This document shows positions 12,000-22,919 of a stretch of 64,000 nt of DNA, in pieces. The notes under the pieces are model-generated. The model was not told the DNA's origin and did not search any database. It saw nothing but the letters and a program-made list of their open reading frames with translations. The stretch is from positions 102,735,578 to 102,799,577 of the forward strand of contig OZ018321.1 in assembly GCA_963969495.1 (NCBI GenBank), in the 5' to 3' direction. Origin of the DNA: Ceratothoa steindachneri (taxonomy: Eukaryota > Arthropoda > Malacostraca > Isopoda > Cymothoidae). Within the stretch, counting starts at the first letter, position 1; each line of letters opens with the position of its first letter. Position numbers and translations under genes: made by a program.

Positions 12000-12793
12000 A
12001 ATGAGCAGAAAGAAAGGCAAAAATCAACAGATCCTTGCCAACCTGATCAACGAGCTAGAGGTACGACTAATAAATGTAGATGAAGTTACAAAACACTGCT
12101 TGAGAACAGATTTATTTTCCTGTATCGATCTGTTCCTGGGCCCTCTGGATGTACGCCTGATATTTCGTGGGAGGTGGTCGATGAACTTCAGAGTAGTGGC
12201 CAATTTCTTATTCAACTATCATTTTCTGAGCCTTTGCTGCCTGAGAAACTGTATCGGTTGATGAAGCAGTTGTGTTCTTGTCTGGCAACCTTGTTGCCGT
12301 CAACATTACTATTTTTAGCACATCGGGCCTTTTTTAACGCCGGTAGCCTCTTTGGAGGTGGGCTGAGTGTGAGATGGCCATCGGAGAGCAAAATTATGCT
12401 GTGGTTTGACGCACTCTTGCCGCTCTCCTTGGTATGCATATGTTTCTTCATTTAAAAGGAAAGATCACTATTGAGGAGGTGTGGAAGGGAGCCAAAAACA
12501 TTAGAAACAAAATCTCGTATGACCCAACTCTCGCCCTACAGGAGAACGTGACCACAATCATTGAGCCCTCGTCAAGGGAGGAATCTTTTCGAACGCTTTA
12601 TCTACATTCTATATCCGTGATTGTACTCCCCTAGAATTCATTGCAAGTCATGATGTCACTGAAGACAACCTATTGAATATTGACTAGAGAGATAGATTAT
12701 CCTTCAACGACAGGTTTAAGTTAAGTGAGTTGCATTCCGGTCTCACTTCATGTACGGACACTACTCCTGGTCTCAACACTAATTTGAGGGAGG
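12000..12793 (+). pseudogene. I-like LINE, copy a (ORF2 endonuclease end and linker)
   Basis: This fragment of an ORF2 starts in the endonuclease (ILANLINELEVRLINVDEVT at 12031) and, after a frameshift, gives the motif block SWEVVDELQSSGQFLIQLS (about 12157-12213), which corresponds to WEVVDDLHGSDHFPI-type sequence with the SDH catalytic motif degraded to SGQ. It continues through LHLKGKITIEEVWKGAK and LALQENVTTIIEPSSREESF, and ends in FKLSELHSGLTSCTDTTPGL. Each of these blocks has a counterpart in copy b at the same spacing (for example LANLIDEVEISVINAYEFTH at 14155). The copy stops just before the RT domain. It is followed at once by the ORF1 of copy b. Confidence 0.7.
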
Positions 12794-12794
12794 G

Positions 12795-13400
12795 ATGCCC
12801 TTTGTGTTAGTTAGATATCTTCATCAAGATCTGAACTGTGGTTGCTGCTCTGTTCAGGGTGTAAATTGCTTCAAGGCCGCACAAGATCAGTCCAAATCAT
12901 GTGTGGCCAAGTGTGTCAATTGCGGAGAGCCACACTACGCTTATTCGAAGCAATGTGGTGCGTATCTACTTGAGAAGGAAATCCCGGGAGTTCAGGCCCA
13001 AGATCGCATCTCATTTCGCGAGGCTAAGAACTTAGTTCTGTCGCGCCCGGCGCTGCCTGCAACCTACTATGACTCAATGTTGAGAAAAAACCCCTCTGCT
13101 CCTGGCCCCTCCAGAGCTACGAGCACGGTCGTTTATACGCCAATTCGGAACCCTTCTGTGGGTTCTACACACCTCGGGGGCTGCCCTAATGGAGCTGTTG
13201 TCTCAAAGGGTTCAAACCCAGCCCCGGCTAAAACCAGGGCTCCCCTCCCTTCCCCTATCGTGACCGTATCACGTGAGGCGAAACGGCCGGGCGCCTCCAC
13301 CCAGTATTTAAACTCACAGGAGGCAACACCCCTCAAGAGGGTCGTGAGGCCCTTTTTCGGGGTTCCTGAAGCCACTCCCCCGAAAGGCGGACAGCACTAA
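12795..13400 (+). pseudogene. I-like LINE, copy b ORF1 (zinc-knuckle protein)
   Basis: This 201-codon open frame is the C-terminal half of a LINE ORF1 (Gag-like) nucleic-acid-binding protein. It shows a degenerate first knuckle (CGCCSVQGVNCFKAAQDQ) and a clear C-x2-C-x3-H-x6-C knuckle (CVNCGEPHYAYSKQC). These are followed by the block LLEKEIPGVQAQDRISFREA, which is typical of I/Jockey-group ORF1 proteins, and then a long Pro/Ser/Thr-rich tail. The true start lies upstream and is lost. The local GC content is higher than in the surroundings, which fits a different origin from the flanking AT-rich DNA. ORF2 of the same element follows after a gap of about 300 bases. Confidence 0.7.
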
Positions 13401-13639
13401 AAGACCTTCGGCTCCTTCGCCCACACTCAGTAGTAGGCTGGGTGGCGAGGATACGGTGGATTCTCGAAAAGACGGAATCCTGCCTCTGAAGCCACCCTGC
13501 TCACCTAAGGTTTCTGGCGAAGGAAGGAAAAGAATCGCATGGCGAGCCCAACCTCACCGGATAGGTCATCGAAGGCGAATGCGCCTTCAGGGCATTGTCC
13601 GGCCAACAGGGCCCGGAATTCTGCCTCTGGGAAGCGTAC

Positions 13640-15700
13640 GACCATTCCCTTGAAGTTCTTCTCTTCGAAGAGGACCCCCGCATTTCATTCGAACTAGGCC
13701 TGGATGGCATATTCCTTCAATGGAATTGCCGCGGGCTTCGAGCCAGCTGGGATGAGCTACGGAGGCTCGTTTTCTCTCGTTCTACGTTAGCTATCTTTTT
13801 ATAGGAGACCATGCTGGGCCCGTGCCACCTGCCAACCCTCTCTGGGTATAAAGGTATTGCGCCCCCACCACCTCGGATTGGGGGCGGGCGGGAGGATGCG
13901 AGATTTACACCTAGCATGATGTCTGCGTTTTTTACTTTGCTTTAGCAACCTCCTTTCAGGTAGTAGCTGTCCAGCTGCACCTGAATAGGAATATAGTATT
14001 ATTTCCGCGTACATTCCACTGTCAGCCGACTTCAACGCGAGGGAATTCCACCGCGTCGTGGCACGGTTGCCAAGGCCCTTTCTACTGCTTGTGTATCTAA
14101 ACAGTAAACACCCCCTCGGGCGAAATGACTTGATTAATCCCAGTTGTCAATTCCTTGCCAACCTGATCGACGAGGTGGAGATTAGTGTCATAAATGCATA
14201 TGAGTTTACGCATCACTGCCCTAGAACCGCTTCATTGTCATGTCTCGATCTATCTTTGTGCTCTCCGGATGAACAGACTGATTTGGCTTGGGGGTGGTCG
14301 ATGACCTTCATGGTAGTGATCACTTTCCCATTCAAAAATCATTTTCTGGGTCGCTGCCGCACGAGGGCCCGCTCCCGTGGTGCTTGGCACGGGCGCGTGG
14401 GCCGCATTTCAGGCAATGACTGATTTATCTATCTCAGTTCAGGAGTTTAGGTCGGTAGATGAGGCCATTGAGTTCTCCGGCGGCAACATCATCGTGGTAG
14501 GCCAAACTACTATTCCTAGAATTTCTGGCCGTTTTGCACGCCGAGAAATCCTGTGGTAGTCAGCCGAATGTGAAACGACCCTCAAACAGAAGGTTATGCC
14601 CACATGCGCTATAAGCACCGCTCGAACCATTTCAATGTCGGTGAATTTCGTCGAGATAGAGCTAGCTTCGGGTAGATTTCGAAGCATGCCTGCCGCTCTT
14701 CTTGGTGGGTATACGTGTTTTCACTTAACGGGAAGATCCCTCTAAAAGAGTCGCGAAAGCGAGTCAAAAGGACTCATGTCAAGTACTCGCAGGACTCCCC
14801 TCCCGTTCTCCAGGACAATGGGCCTGCAATCTCGGACCACGTGTTCGTGGCAGAATCCTGCGCGACCGCTTTCTCCGCATTCTCTAGCCGGGATAATGTT
14901 CCGCCAGCATTCAGTGCATGGACTTTACATCCAGAGGCGGGAAACTCTTTAACTTCAGGTTTACTTTGAGTGAGTTGCGTTCCGCTATAGCTTCGTGCGC
15001 GGAAACCGCCCCAGGTCCGGACGATATCCCATCCGCCATGCTTCGACCCCTTGGTGAGCAAGGCATGGCCTTTCTCTTAAATTTGTTCTAAATAATTTGG
15101 GGGGAGGGTATCTTCACAGATTTCTTGCGAATCGCTAGTGTGCTCGCTTTTCGCAAAACGGGGAGATATCACTCTACCACGGCCGGTTTCCGCCCAATCT
15201 CTATAACTTCCTGCGTGTAAAAGTTGATGGAAATGGTAAATATTAGATTAGCCCTTTTTTCTGGACAGTGGAGGCGATCTGTCTTCTGTACATTGAGTCT
15301 TCCGCAAGTTCCACTCCACGTCGCAATCTCTGTTCCGACTGATAAATGCCGTCTGCAAGGACTTCCTTCGTAGAATGCACTACGTTACTGTTTTGTTTCG
15401 ATCTGGAGAAGGCTTATGATACTGTATGGCCATACTGTATCATGGAGACTATCCAGACGATGTGAGCGAGGGGAGGCATCCCAATCTTTATATCTGATTT
15501 TTTGCGAGATCATCACAATTAGGCAGGAACAGGGTGTCCTGCCAGCAAATATCCTCAGTGTTACACTCTTTGCCCTGATCATCAACATCATCACCTCGGA
15601 GTTGCTGAAAGATGTCCTCGTTACGTTTTACGTGGACGATCTTTCGATCTCTTTTGGTGCGGCCCAGATATCGACTCCAACAGCCAGTAAACCGCGTCTC
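13640..15700 (+). pseudogene. I-like LINE, copy b ORF2 (endonuclease and RT, broken)
   Basis: The ORF2 starts with the endonuclease opening IFLQWNCRGLRASWDELRRL (13711), continues ETMLGPCHLPTLSGYKGIAP after a stop, and reaches LANLIDEVEISVINAYEFTH (14155). The linker has FSLNGKIPLKESRKRVK. RT blocks are visible in shifted frames: FTLSELRSAIASCAETAPGP (about 14960), FDLEKAYDTVWPY (about 15398), QEQGVLPANILSVTLFALII (about 15520) and FYVDDLSISF (about 15630). The YVDD catalytic motif is intact, but numerous stops and frameshifts lie between the blocks and the PQGS glutamine is altered. Sequence similarity ends at about 15700. The QE-GV-x-x-ILSVTLF style is typical of I-group LINEs; the exact clade (I, Nimb, LOA) is uncertain. 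Confidence 0.7.
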
Positions 15701-17020
15701 TCGCGGGCCTACCTCCGAAGCCGGACCGCGCCTCCTTCTTATTTTGTTTTCTTCTTGTTGGTATTTTTTTATCCCTTGTCCTTTTTAGCGTTATTATTTA
15801 CATATTGTCGTAGAAAAGGCTCCCGACGATATACTATATATCTATTCTTTGTGAGGATTATTCTATATTCGAGTGCGGGGTAAATCAGATGGCCGAGAAT
15901 GACTCTACGTTAATATATAGGCCTGGAGAGGGTTTATTTATCTTCAAATATACTTAAGAAGTGGAACGGAGCCCAAGGATAAATAATATTGCAAGCATTA
16001 AGAAAATAAAATTTTATTAATTAATCTAACAAAAAACACATGGAAAATATTTACATGACCGGGGATTAAAATGGGAAATACACATGAAATGAAAAAAAGG
16101 TCATGGGATAAATTTGACTAAGCGGAGGATTAAGATTTGGAGAGATTTAAAATGACAAAACAAACAAGAAGGGAAAGGGTTGGCTAAATCCGTGTTAAAG
16201 CACGGAGTTACGTTGGCACAAAGTTAAATACAATTCGTAGCTTACGTATTTATAAGGTCGACATACAGAGGAAGGCGATTTGAAGGAATGGCTTCGGTCC
16301 GACTGGCGATTTCTTTCCAGGAGGAGGGGTTTTAAGGGGGATTGTCCTTTACGAAGGGGGAAGGACTGATTTCAAGGAGTGAGAGCAAAGTGGAGCTCGG
16401 AAGTACGAGCGATCCTGGAGACAGGATACCGAAGATGTTTTGGATAAACTATTGAGGTTATTGGTGTAACCAAGCGTTCTCTTGAAGAACGTTAAAAGGG
16501 GGGAATTAAATTACCACTGACGTGATATCAGGGAAGCGAGAACCGTTTTTTGTCAAACGTGCTCGAAGAACAATGACTGTTCTAAAGTTGTTCTATTTCT
16601 AAACAACAGGGGCGCCCTGTTGACTTGGCGTCTCGAGAGGCACGAACCTCGGCACTCAAGGATATTGTCCTCTTCTGAACAATAAGGGGTTTCTCAGAGT
16701 ATAGTTCCTAGTTGCAAAAGGGAGACAAGATTGGCGTGATGCCTCGCAAAGATAATCAGGATCTGCTTCAAACGCGAAATTCTATCGCATAAATAGCCCG
16801 AGCCAGCCCCTCGTGGTGGGGGACAATGGGGGACTTCGATGGGATGTCCCAGTAGCGCTTGGAAAAATCTTATCTTCCCATAAGCCTAATTCAATCTGGC
16901 CAGATCGACGCCAGGAGGCAAACGTGGGATTGAACCTCCATGATTAAACTTGGGAATGGTGGGCGATAAGAACGCCGTTCTATTCTCTCTAGCAGGATGC
17001 ACGTGGGAAGCATGAGTTTC
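15700..17020. other. No gene recognised
   Basis: AT-rich sequence followed by a moderately GC-richer part (16250-17020). On the minus strand near 16930 there is a GGTTCAATCCC sequence resembling a tRNA B box, but no convincing A box or cloverleaf accompanies it. Confidence 0.4.
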
Positions 17021-17074
17021 AATATGTGATAGAAGCGAGGCGCGGCCGCCTTAGGCAATTCTATCACACATATT
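17021..17074. repeat. Hairpin with GC-rich loop
   Basis: The arms AATATGTGATAGAA (17021-17034) and TTCTATCACACATATT (17059-17074) are complementary except for a two-base insertion. They enclose a 24-base GC-rich loop with a NotI-like GCGGCCGC. The role is unknown; it may belong to a small mobile repeat. Confidence 0.6.
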
Positions 17075-17191
17075 GTTTTCTTGTTGTTGTTTTTTTGCTC
17101 GTTTCTTAACATTGCCTAGTAGTAAGCTATGGCGGGTAGGGCGACTTATCCCTAAGCAGGCAGTCGCCAGATGAGCACCCTAAAGAAAAAA

Positions 17192-17209
17192 CTCTCTCTC
17201 TCTCTCTCC

Positions 17210-17272
<63 letters not shown>
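17192..17272. repeat. (CT)n and (AT)n microsatellites
   Basis: A CT run (about 17192-17208) is followed by an AT run (about 17213-17272). The AT run abuts the 3' end of the Penelope-like remnant on the minus strand. Confidence 0.95.
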
Positions 17273-17276
<4 letters not shown>

Positions 17277-18180
17277 AGAAAATAACAACTTGCATGGGAG
17301 TCAAAAAATGATAAATAACATCCACAAGGAAAATGGAAAAACGATTCCGAGCGCTTTCGTCAAAATTCTAAAAGACCTCTTCATTGAACAACATAGGCCA
17401 AGACAGACAATGTCTTGAATAGTAAGGAGTATATAGTAAGGAGATTAATATGACTACCTGCATCAAAACCCTAACTAGGGGGTACAAATTCTTTAAACAC
17501 TTTAATTTGTGATTTAATATAATTAGATACGAGTATGATAGGATCAAGGCTAAGCAATCCACGGCTAGTATTAAAATTTGGGAAAGTATTAATAGAGATA
17601 CACTCCAAACTATTTCTTGAAATGTAGTTTCTACATTTAATAACACGTTTATCACTATTCCAATTAATAGTATGATCCTGACTGTATATATGTAAAAATA
17701 ATGAAGATTGTTGACAAAGATTACGAACATTAGTTCGGTGCTGTTTAACTCCAACATTCAATTCTTTACCTGTCTGTCCATAATAGCATTTTTCCCGATT
17801 ATTGCAACCAATCGAATATACAATGCCTGCTTTAGGGAATGATCTTTTTACGAGAAGGCGATAGATAGTGTTTTCATATTTAAAAATATCATTTATGTTC
17901 AAAGGTTTTAGTAAACGAGGTAATTTAATGAAACTTTGGGGACAAACAATTGCCATAGCCATTCCAAATATTTGACGGTAATATAGATAGGGTATATGAA
18001 TTTAGATAGGGTATATGAAACACACCCAACCGAGCTAATAATGGGAAGGATAGGATTTTTCGGCTTATAGGTTTTGATGAGACCATAAACGTAGGGAAGG
18101 GAAGCATTCGAGGATTTAAACTTATTAATGAGGTCAGGTGCTCGATGACCACCTTGTTAATGTTGTTCTCCCTATACCGG
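17273..18180 (-). pseudogene. Penelope-like element remnant (RT fragment, GIY-YIG, 3' end)
   Basis: Penelope-like elements encode a telomerase-related RT fused to a GIY-YIG nuclease. On the minus strand, 18155-17975 gives LPYVYGLIKTYKPKNPILPI and ISSVGCVSYTLSKFI, which fit the early RT block of this family (P-Y-x-Y-G-L-x-K-T-H-K-P). Frame 17962-17471 then gives KYENTIYRLLVKR, GIVYSIGCN, YYGQTGKEL and a following HRTNVRN/HTINW pattern, which is the GIY-YIG domain. The RT palm and thumb between the two are missing, so an internal deletion has joined them. The GIY motif is slightly altered. A short duplication (GATAGGGTATATGA twice, about 17985-18018) sits at the join. The 3' UTR (17470-17273) holds a small hairpin core at 17351-17386 (see findings) and ends at the AT microsatellite. 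Confidence 0.8.
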
Positions 18181-18252
18181 CTTCTACTATTATTAAGCTT
18201 ATTTCCCTCTCTATTAACAACTGTAAATTCACCTTTGACGGGAAATAGTACG

Positions 18253-18300
18253 GACGGACCTACATAGTAACTTATAGAGTCGCGTGCACGCGACTAAAAA
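18253..18300. repeat. Palindromic repeat end (perfect 18-bp palindrome)
   Basis: AGTCGCGTGCACGCGACT at 18278-18295 equals its own reverse complement. The flanks match the repeat end at 8556-8617 in opposite orientation. Confidence 0.7.
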
Positions 18301-19406
18301 CCTTAGGGCGCTTGTTTTTCTCCTGTTAGTTATGTTAATAAAGCTGTTTTAACTTGGTTTAATTCTTAGTCTTCACTTGATAGAAAGTGCTAATTGAAAT
18401 GGAGGGTATCATCCCTTGCAAAAGGGTTTGGACCTCAATAGAGCTTGTCTTGAAAAATGAAATTGATACTTCTTTTTGTTTTCATTTTATTCCATTTTTT
18501 ACGATTTTTTTTTAAAAAGCCTCGTTTTGTCTCAATTATCTAAATAATCTAACCTAACCTAGGCTCCGTTTAACAGAATTGGTTATGTTACATTGTTATG
18601 GATCAATTTGTAAAAATATTAAAAAATGGGAATAAATATGATCGATTGTTGAAGAGTTAAATTGTTCAGACAGATCTGATATTAGAGAAAACAATTGAAT
18701 TACCTTTTTACGAAAGTTCTCGAAAACCGATTGTTAACAAAAATGAAGTTCGGAGATATGAAAATGTATGAGAGGGACATAGATGTATACCTTCAGTAGT
18801 CAAAAGCGTTTACAACCTGACACGATAAGGACAACGATGAGATACAAACGTGTAGAACTTTTCCACGTTCAACGACGATGGCAGATCATTTTGGCAGGAA
18901 AACAGAGGATTATTTTCCCTAAATGGAGCGTCTAATTACCCCTCACAGAGGAACGGGCCCGCGAATACCAATACCACCAAACTACTCATTCGAGCATCTT
19001 TTAAGAAATAATGGATGTTGCAACATTGACTGAAAAGACTCCGAAGCAATATGCATCCATCGAGAGCTAATAGACCATCTCTACATACAAAGTAGTAGGT
19101 GTTGTAGCATGAAAAGCATCGTGACCAAAGCCCAGGCGTCGGCTTGACGATGCTGGAGTATGAAATAAAAGAGAGAATCGGAATATAAAAAAATCCCTTT
19201 TAAGTCAATTCGAGGTCAGCAAACTGCCATCATGATCCTAAGCCATTTAACCATTATTGCGAATAGGATATAAGAGAAGGATTCCCCAATCAAACATCTC
19301 GACCCATTTCACGCATGGTTGAACTCGCGTTCAGCCTCATTAACCGACCAACCGCTGACACGCACAAGGGTGCTTGTTCTTTCTCCTCACCTCAGACTCG
19401 TGTAAG
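18301..19406. other. No gene recognised
   Basis: AT-rich sequence without coding signal. It lies between the palindromic repeat end and the Tc1-like transposon terminus. Confidence 0.4.
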
Positions 19407-20190
19407 TACAGTCATCGCCAAAAGGTATGAGACTACTATAATTTGTATAGAAGAAAATTAATGCAACAAATCAAACTTTGCATTTTGTTTTGGTGTTTGT
19501 ATCATATGTTGAGGGTGAAATATACAAAAATTTAGAGCTCAAACCCATTTTATTAATACCTCTATCAATTGGTGAGGGCAATTAATATTTATAACGATGT
19601 CCCTTGTCATCAGGACTGTTGAATTCGTTTTGGCATGGTGGAACCCAAATTTGTATGATATTTTGAGTTATATTGCTGCATTTTTGGTCACTAAGTACCT
19701 GCAACTGCGTACAATTATATGGCTGTTCTTTATTCATCGACAGTTTGATTATCGCCCACTAATTATTTATCGGGTTAAAATGTGGCGAATCCCCGGAACA
19801 AGATCCCAAGGGCTGATGTCATTTTCAGCCATGAACTTTGTTATTGCTTATTCTTTGTGACAAAGTGCACCATCAATGTGAAAAATACGGTTATCATCTG
19901 CAAATTGGTCCTGAACTGTTGGGAAAAGATGCTGATTAAGCATGTTTTGATACCATTTTGAGTTCATGGCAGTGTTATTGGGTAAAATTCTTTGTGATTT
20001 AGTTCGCTTAGGGGATAAGCATCCCCAAAACATGGATAGTGGCCATATGTTTCACCGTGGCCATAGGACAGGACATGAGATAGCGCTCTCATTTTCTTCC
20101 CCTAACGAGGGATTTTCCAGAAGCTCCAAACAAGCTGATATTTTCTTCAGAGCCAATCTGCCCACTACCAATTAGAGTATAAGTAGCCGT
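19407..20190 (-). pseudogene. Tc1-like DNA transposon, 5'-truncated
   Basis: Tc1-like elements encode a DD(34)E transposase and insert at TA. On the minus strand the transposase reads ISLFGASGKSLVRGRK (about 20140), ATVKHMATI, then MFWGCLSPK (20033; family form V-M-V-W-G-C-F-S-P-K). It continues YQNMLNQHLFPTVQDQFADD, IFHIDGALCHKE (second catalytic Asp in the DGAPCH-type motif, Pro to Leu) and, in shifted frames, KFMAENDI and a C-terminal tail down to about 19600. The element's outer end is visible at 19409: TA followed by CAGTCATCGCCAAAAGG, a typical Tc1-group inverted terminal repeat start. The N-terminal helix-turn-helix half and the opposite terminal repeat are not found, so the copy is truncated. 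Stops and frameshifts make it inactive. Confidence 0.8.
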
Positions 20191-20570
20191 AATCATCCCA
20201 CAGTCTAAAGATAGGCAAAATTAAATAACAAATGTAAAAGACACCAACACAGAAAACAAATATAGAACAAACAAAAACAATTGGCAAAGAACATAACAAG
20301 AATCAAAAAAGCAAAGGAAGGAAGCACACTCAGGCGTCAAGGAGAGGTCTGCTCAGGATAATGAGACCTAGAACAAAGAGTCAAATAAAATGTCCTCGAG
20401 GAAGCCAGCCTCTCTCTTCCAAAAATTCACATAGCCCACAAATTTGTGTGCACGAGAAAACGTTTGCAAAGAAAGGTGCGAAAGTGAGGCAAATGAAAAT
20501 GTGTGATAGGTATGTATATAAGCTGAGGACTCAAATCTTGAGAACCAGGAAGAGGTGGACACTGGGCACT
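20191..20570. other. No gene recognised
   Basis: A-rich sequence upstream of the truncated transposase. I find neither a Tc1 helix-turn-helix region nor a second terminal repeat. Confidence 0.4.
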
Positions 20571-20720
20571 CCAATACCTGCCTAAATCCAACAGTTAAGG
20601 CAGATTCTCTTGCGGACATTGAGGCAAAAGGGGATGCAATCCTCTATAATATCACATGCACCACGGCTCCCCATTACGCGCATATTACCCTCTTGCAGAG
20701 TGGAATAACGAAAGGGAAGA
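20565..20720 (+). pseudogene. Possible LINE RNase H C-terminal fragment
   Basis: In one plus frame the translation GHSNTCLNPTVKADSLADIE, continuing AKGDA, resembles the last RNase H motif of LINEs (G-H-x-x-x-x-x-N-x-x-A-D-x-L-A). Only about 50 codons support it and no flanking domain is visible. It could be chance. Confidence 0.35.
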
Positions 20721-20799
20721 GTGATTGAGGACTCGGTCCTCCTTCCAAAACATATTGGGCATCAAATCACACAATACACTTGAAACGTAATGGTCGCTA

Positions 20800-21635
20800 A
20801 TATACCTGTCTCACCCACACTCGTACGTCTCTCTTCAAAGAAAATCGCAAGTGTGACCATCTGTCTGGTAGCTTTCCACATACCTGTTGCGCTGAGCAAT
20901 GTTTTCTATGGCTGGATCTCCTTCAACTATAGGATGCGGTGGATAGACACGAAAACGGCAAAGCTCACCTGTGAAAGAAAATATGAATTAATTTCCTCGA
21001 GTACTTTGCATATTGCAATGAGAGGATGTTAATTCAATAAGCATCAAGTAGTGAATCGAACCAACGTCAGATACAACATGAATAGTGAACAAAAAAGGAT
21101 CTTAAATAAGATCGCGAAAGGAAAAAGAGTTGGTTAAACCGAAATGCTCGTAAAGGAGGTAAGAAGCATTTGAATGTGGAGAGAGGAAGGAAGAGGTACT
21201 TAAATGAAGTAGTCAAAATAATTGGAAAAAGAATTATGAAGGGCTGGAGCAGTAAAAACAGTCCCATCGGGGCAAAAACAACGAGACTCATCAGCCTTAA
21301 AACGTGAGCCAAATATTTTTCCCACTGTAAAAAAAATGTATTAAGTGAAAATCCATGTGAGATAATAGCTAGTGTTGTCAAAAAAGTGGCGCCAGATTCT
21401 CCCTGAATTTTGGAGGGAAATTTCCCTTCAAGGGGTTAACTCATGAACTGTTGCACTTGTCACCGGGAGGGGCAGTACGACCTCCCGACGCAAGTGCTTC
21501 CAGAAGTCTCAAACTAGATTGAAATTATATGGGGCTTGGAGGGGGAAGGGAATCCTTCAAGATATTTTTACTTTACCCTTTTTGCACCATTTTGTTAACA
21601 AGTCCCTTCTCTCATATTTTTTATTGACTGGCGCC
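20800..21635. other. No gene recognised
   Basis: Short frames on both strands match nothing I know. One minus-strand frame at 21067-21381 is hydrophobic but has no recognisable family features. Confidence 0.4.
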
Positions 21636-22076
21636 TAATTTTGTAGGCTAGTCGTCAACCAGCATTCGTCCACTCATCCCTTGCAAGATTGGAAAGGAGG
21701 TGTGTGTGTAGGGGGGGGGGGTTACCCCCATCTCTGTCTCTCTCTCATGGTTCCAGTGGGGTAGGAGGTATTTAGCATGCCGAATACCCCCCACACACAC
21801 TCCTTCCCCCTCTTTATACTGCTCTACCTATTCCTTTCTATTTCTTTCTCTGATAGGAGGATGTCAGGCGCCGTCCCGGCCACAATGCCTGTAGGACGAT
21901 CTCCGACTATAGATCTTCCACACACTTTCCATTTCCCTTCTTCACATACTTCTTCTTACACCTTTCTGCGGCGAATGCCCTCGTTGTTTTTTTTCTTTTC
22001 CTAATTTGTAGGCTAGTCGTCAGCCAGCATTCGTCCACTCATCCATGGTCAAGACTGGAAAGGAGGTGTGCGTGGG
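21636..22076. repeat. Pair of direct repeats about 75 bp, 365 bp apart
   Basis: Copies at 21636-21712 and 22001-22076 share TTTGTAGGCTAGTCGTC, CCAGCATTCGTCCACTCATC and GGAAAGGAGGTGTG in the same order. A G-run (21711-21721) follows copy 1 and a GGGGGG run follows copy 2. The sequence between them has short CT-rich tracts and no gene. Confidence 0.75.
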
Positions 22077-22919
22077 GGGCATGGGTCGAATGTGCCTTTT
22101 TATATAACGATCTGAGCTGCCCTTGTAGGAAGCAAAGAACCTCGGTGGGGAAGAATGTGGAAGCGATAAAAGAGAATTATAAAAAAAATGCTGATGGATT
22201 ATTTACTTTGTCAACCTAAATCAGGAACGACGATGGTGCATTTTAAGTTTCTAGAGACAATCTGATATAGAAAGAGGGCACTAGTACAAAAGAAAAGAGG
22301 AGGACAGTTAACTGCCATTGAAACAAATATTAATTAGTGTCTCCTCTCGCAAATGAGAGACTAAAAATGAATTTGGATTCCGCTTTGGGAGTTACCCTAC
22401 TTCCACAAAACGCTACCCTACTACCGTAAACAATTTTGGAGCTCTGCGCATTGCCAAAATTTCTGTTCACTCTTGATCAGCGAGCCAAGATCATTTCTAA
22501 TTCGAAGTAATCAACGATCACAACCCTCATTCCTCTGGAGAAAAAGAGCTCTTGCCCACAGCAATGGTGTAGTATTTGCTAAGAATTACCCGGTTAACGG
22601 AACTTGCTGCCACTCTTTCGCAACAATGGCTACATACACCATTCTGACACTCTCAAATCACACTAAGAAACAAGAAATAGAAGAATTCAACAGGTCAGAG
22701 TGGAACGTCATTAGCCAGAGAGAAGTTAGAAGGAAAGCACAAGGAACTATACGATGGAAAATGGGTGACACGCCTTTTAGAAAAGTATAAGCAATAGACA
22801 TAGATGCGTAAAATTTCTTAGCCACACTCTCTCCTGTTAAAATTATAGAAAATATTTAATAAAAAATATTTATAGAAAATATTTAATAGTCTGCCATCAG
22901 CATAATGCGACCCTTGGAA
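22077..22919. other. No gene recognised; short AT-rich duplication near 22845-22888
   Basis: A 105-codon plus frame at 22473-22790 matches no family I recognise. At about 22845-22888 the block AGAAAATATTTAAT appears twice. This lies just outside the 3' end of the CR1-like LINE and could be part of its terminal repeat. Confidence 0.4.

Noticed and set aside
16920..16990. tRNA gene on the minus strand (GGTTCAATCCC)
   Set aside because: Only a B-box-like string is present; no A box or cloverleaf could be drawn.
22473..22790. Host gene exon (105 codons)
   Set aside because: No family features, no convincing splice context; composition is like its surroundings.
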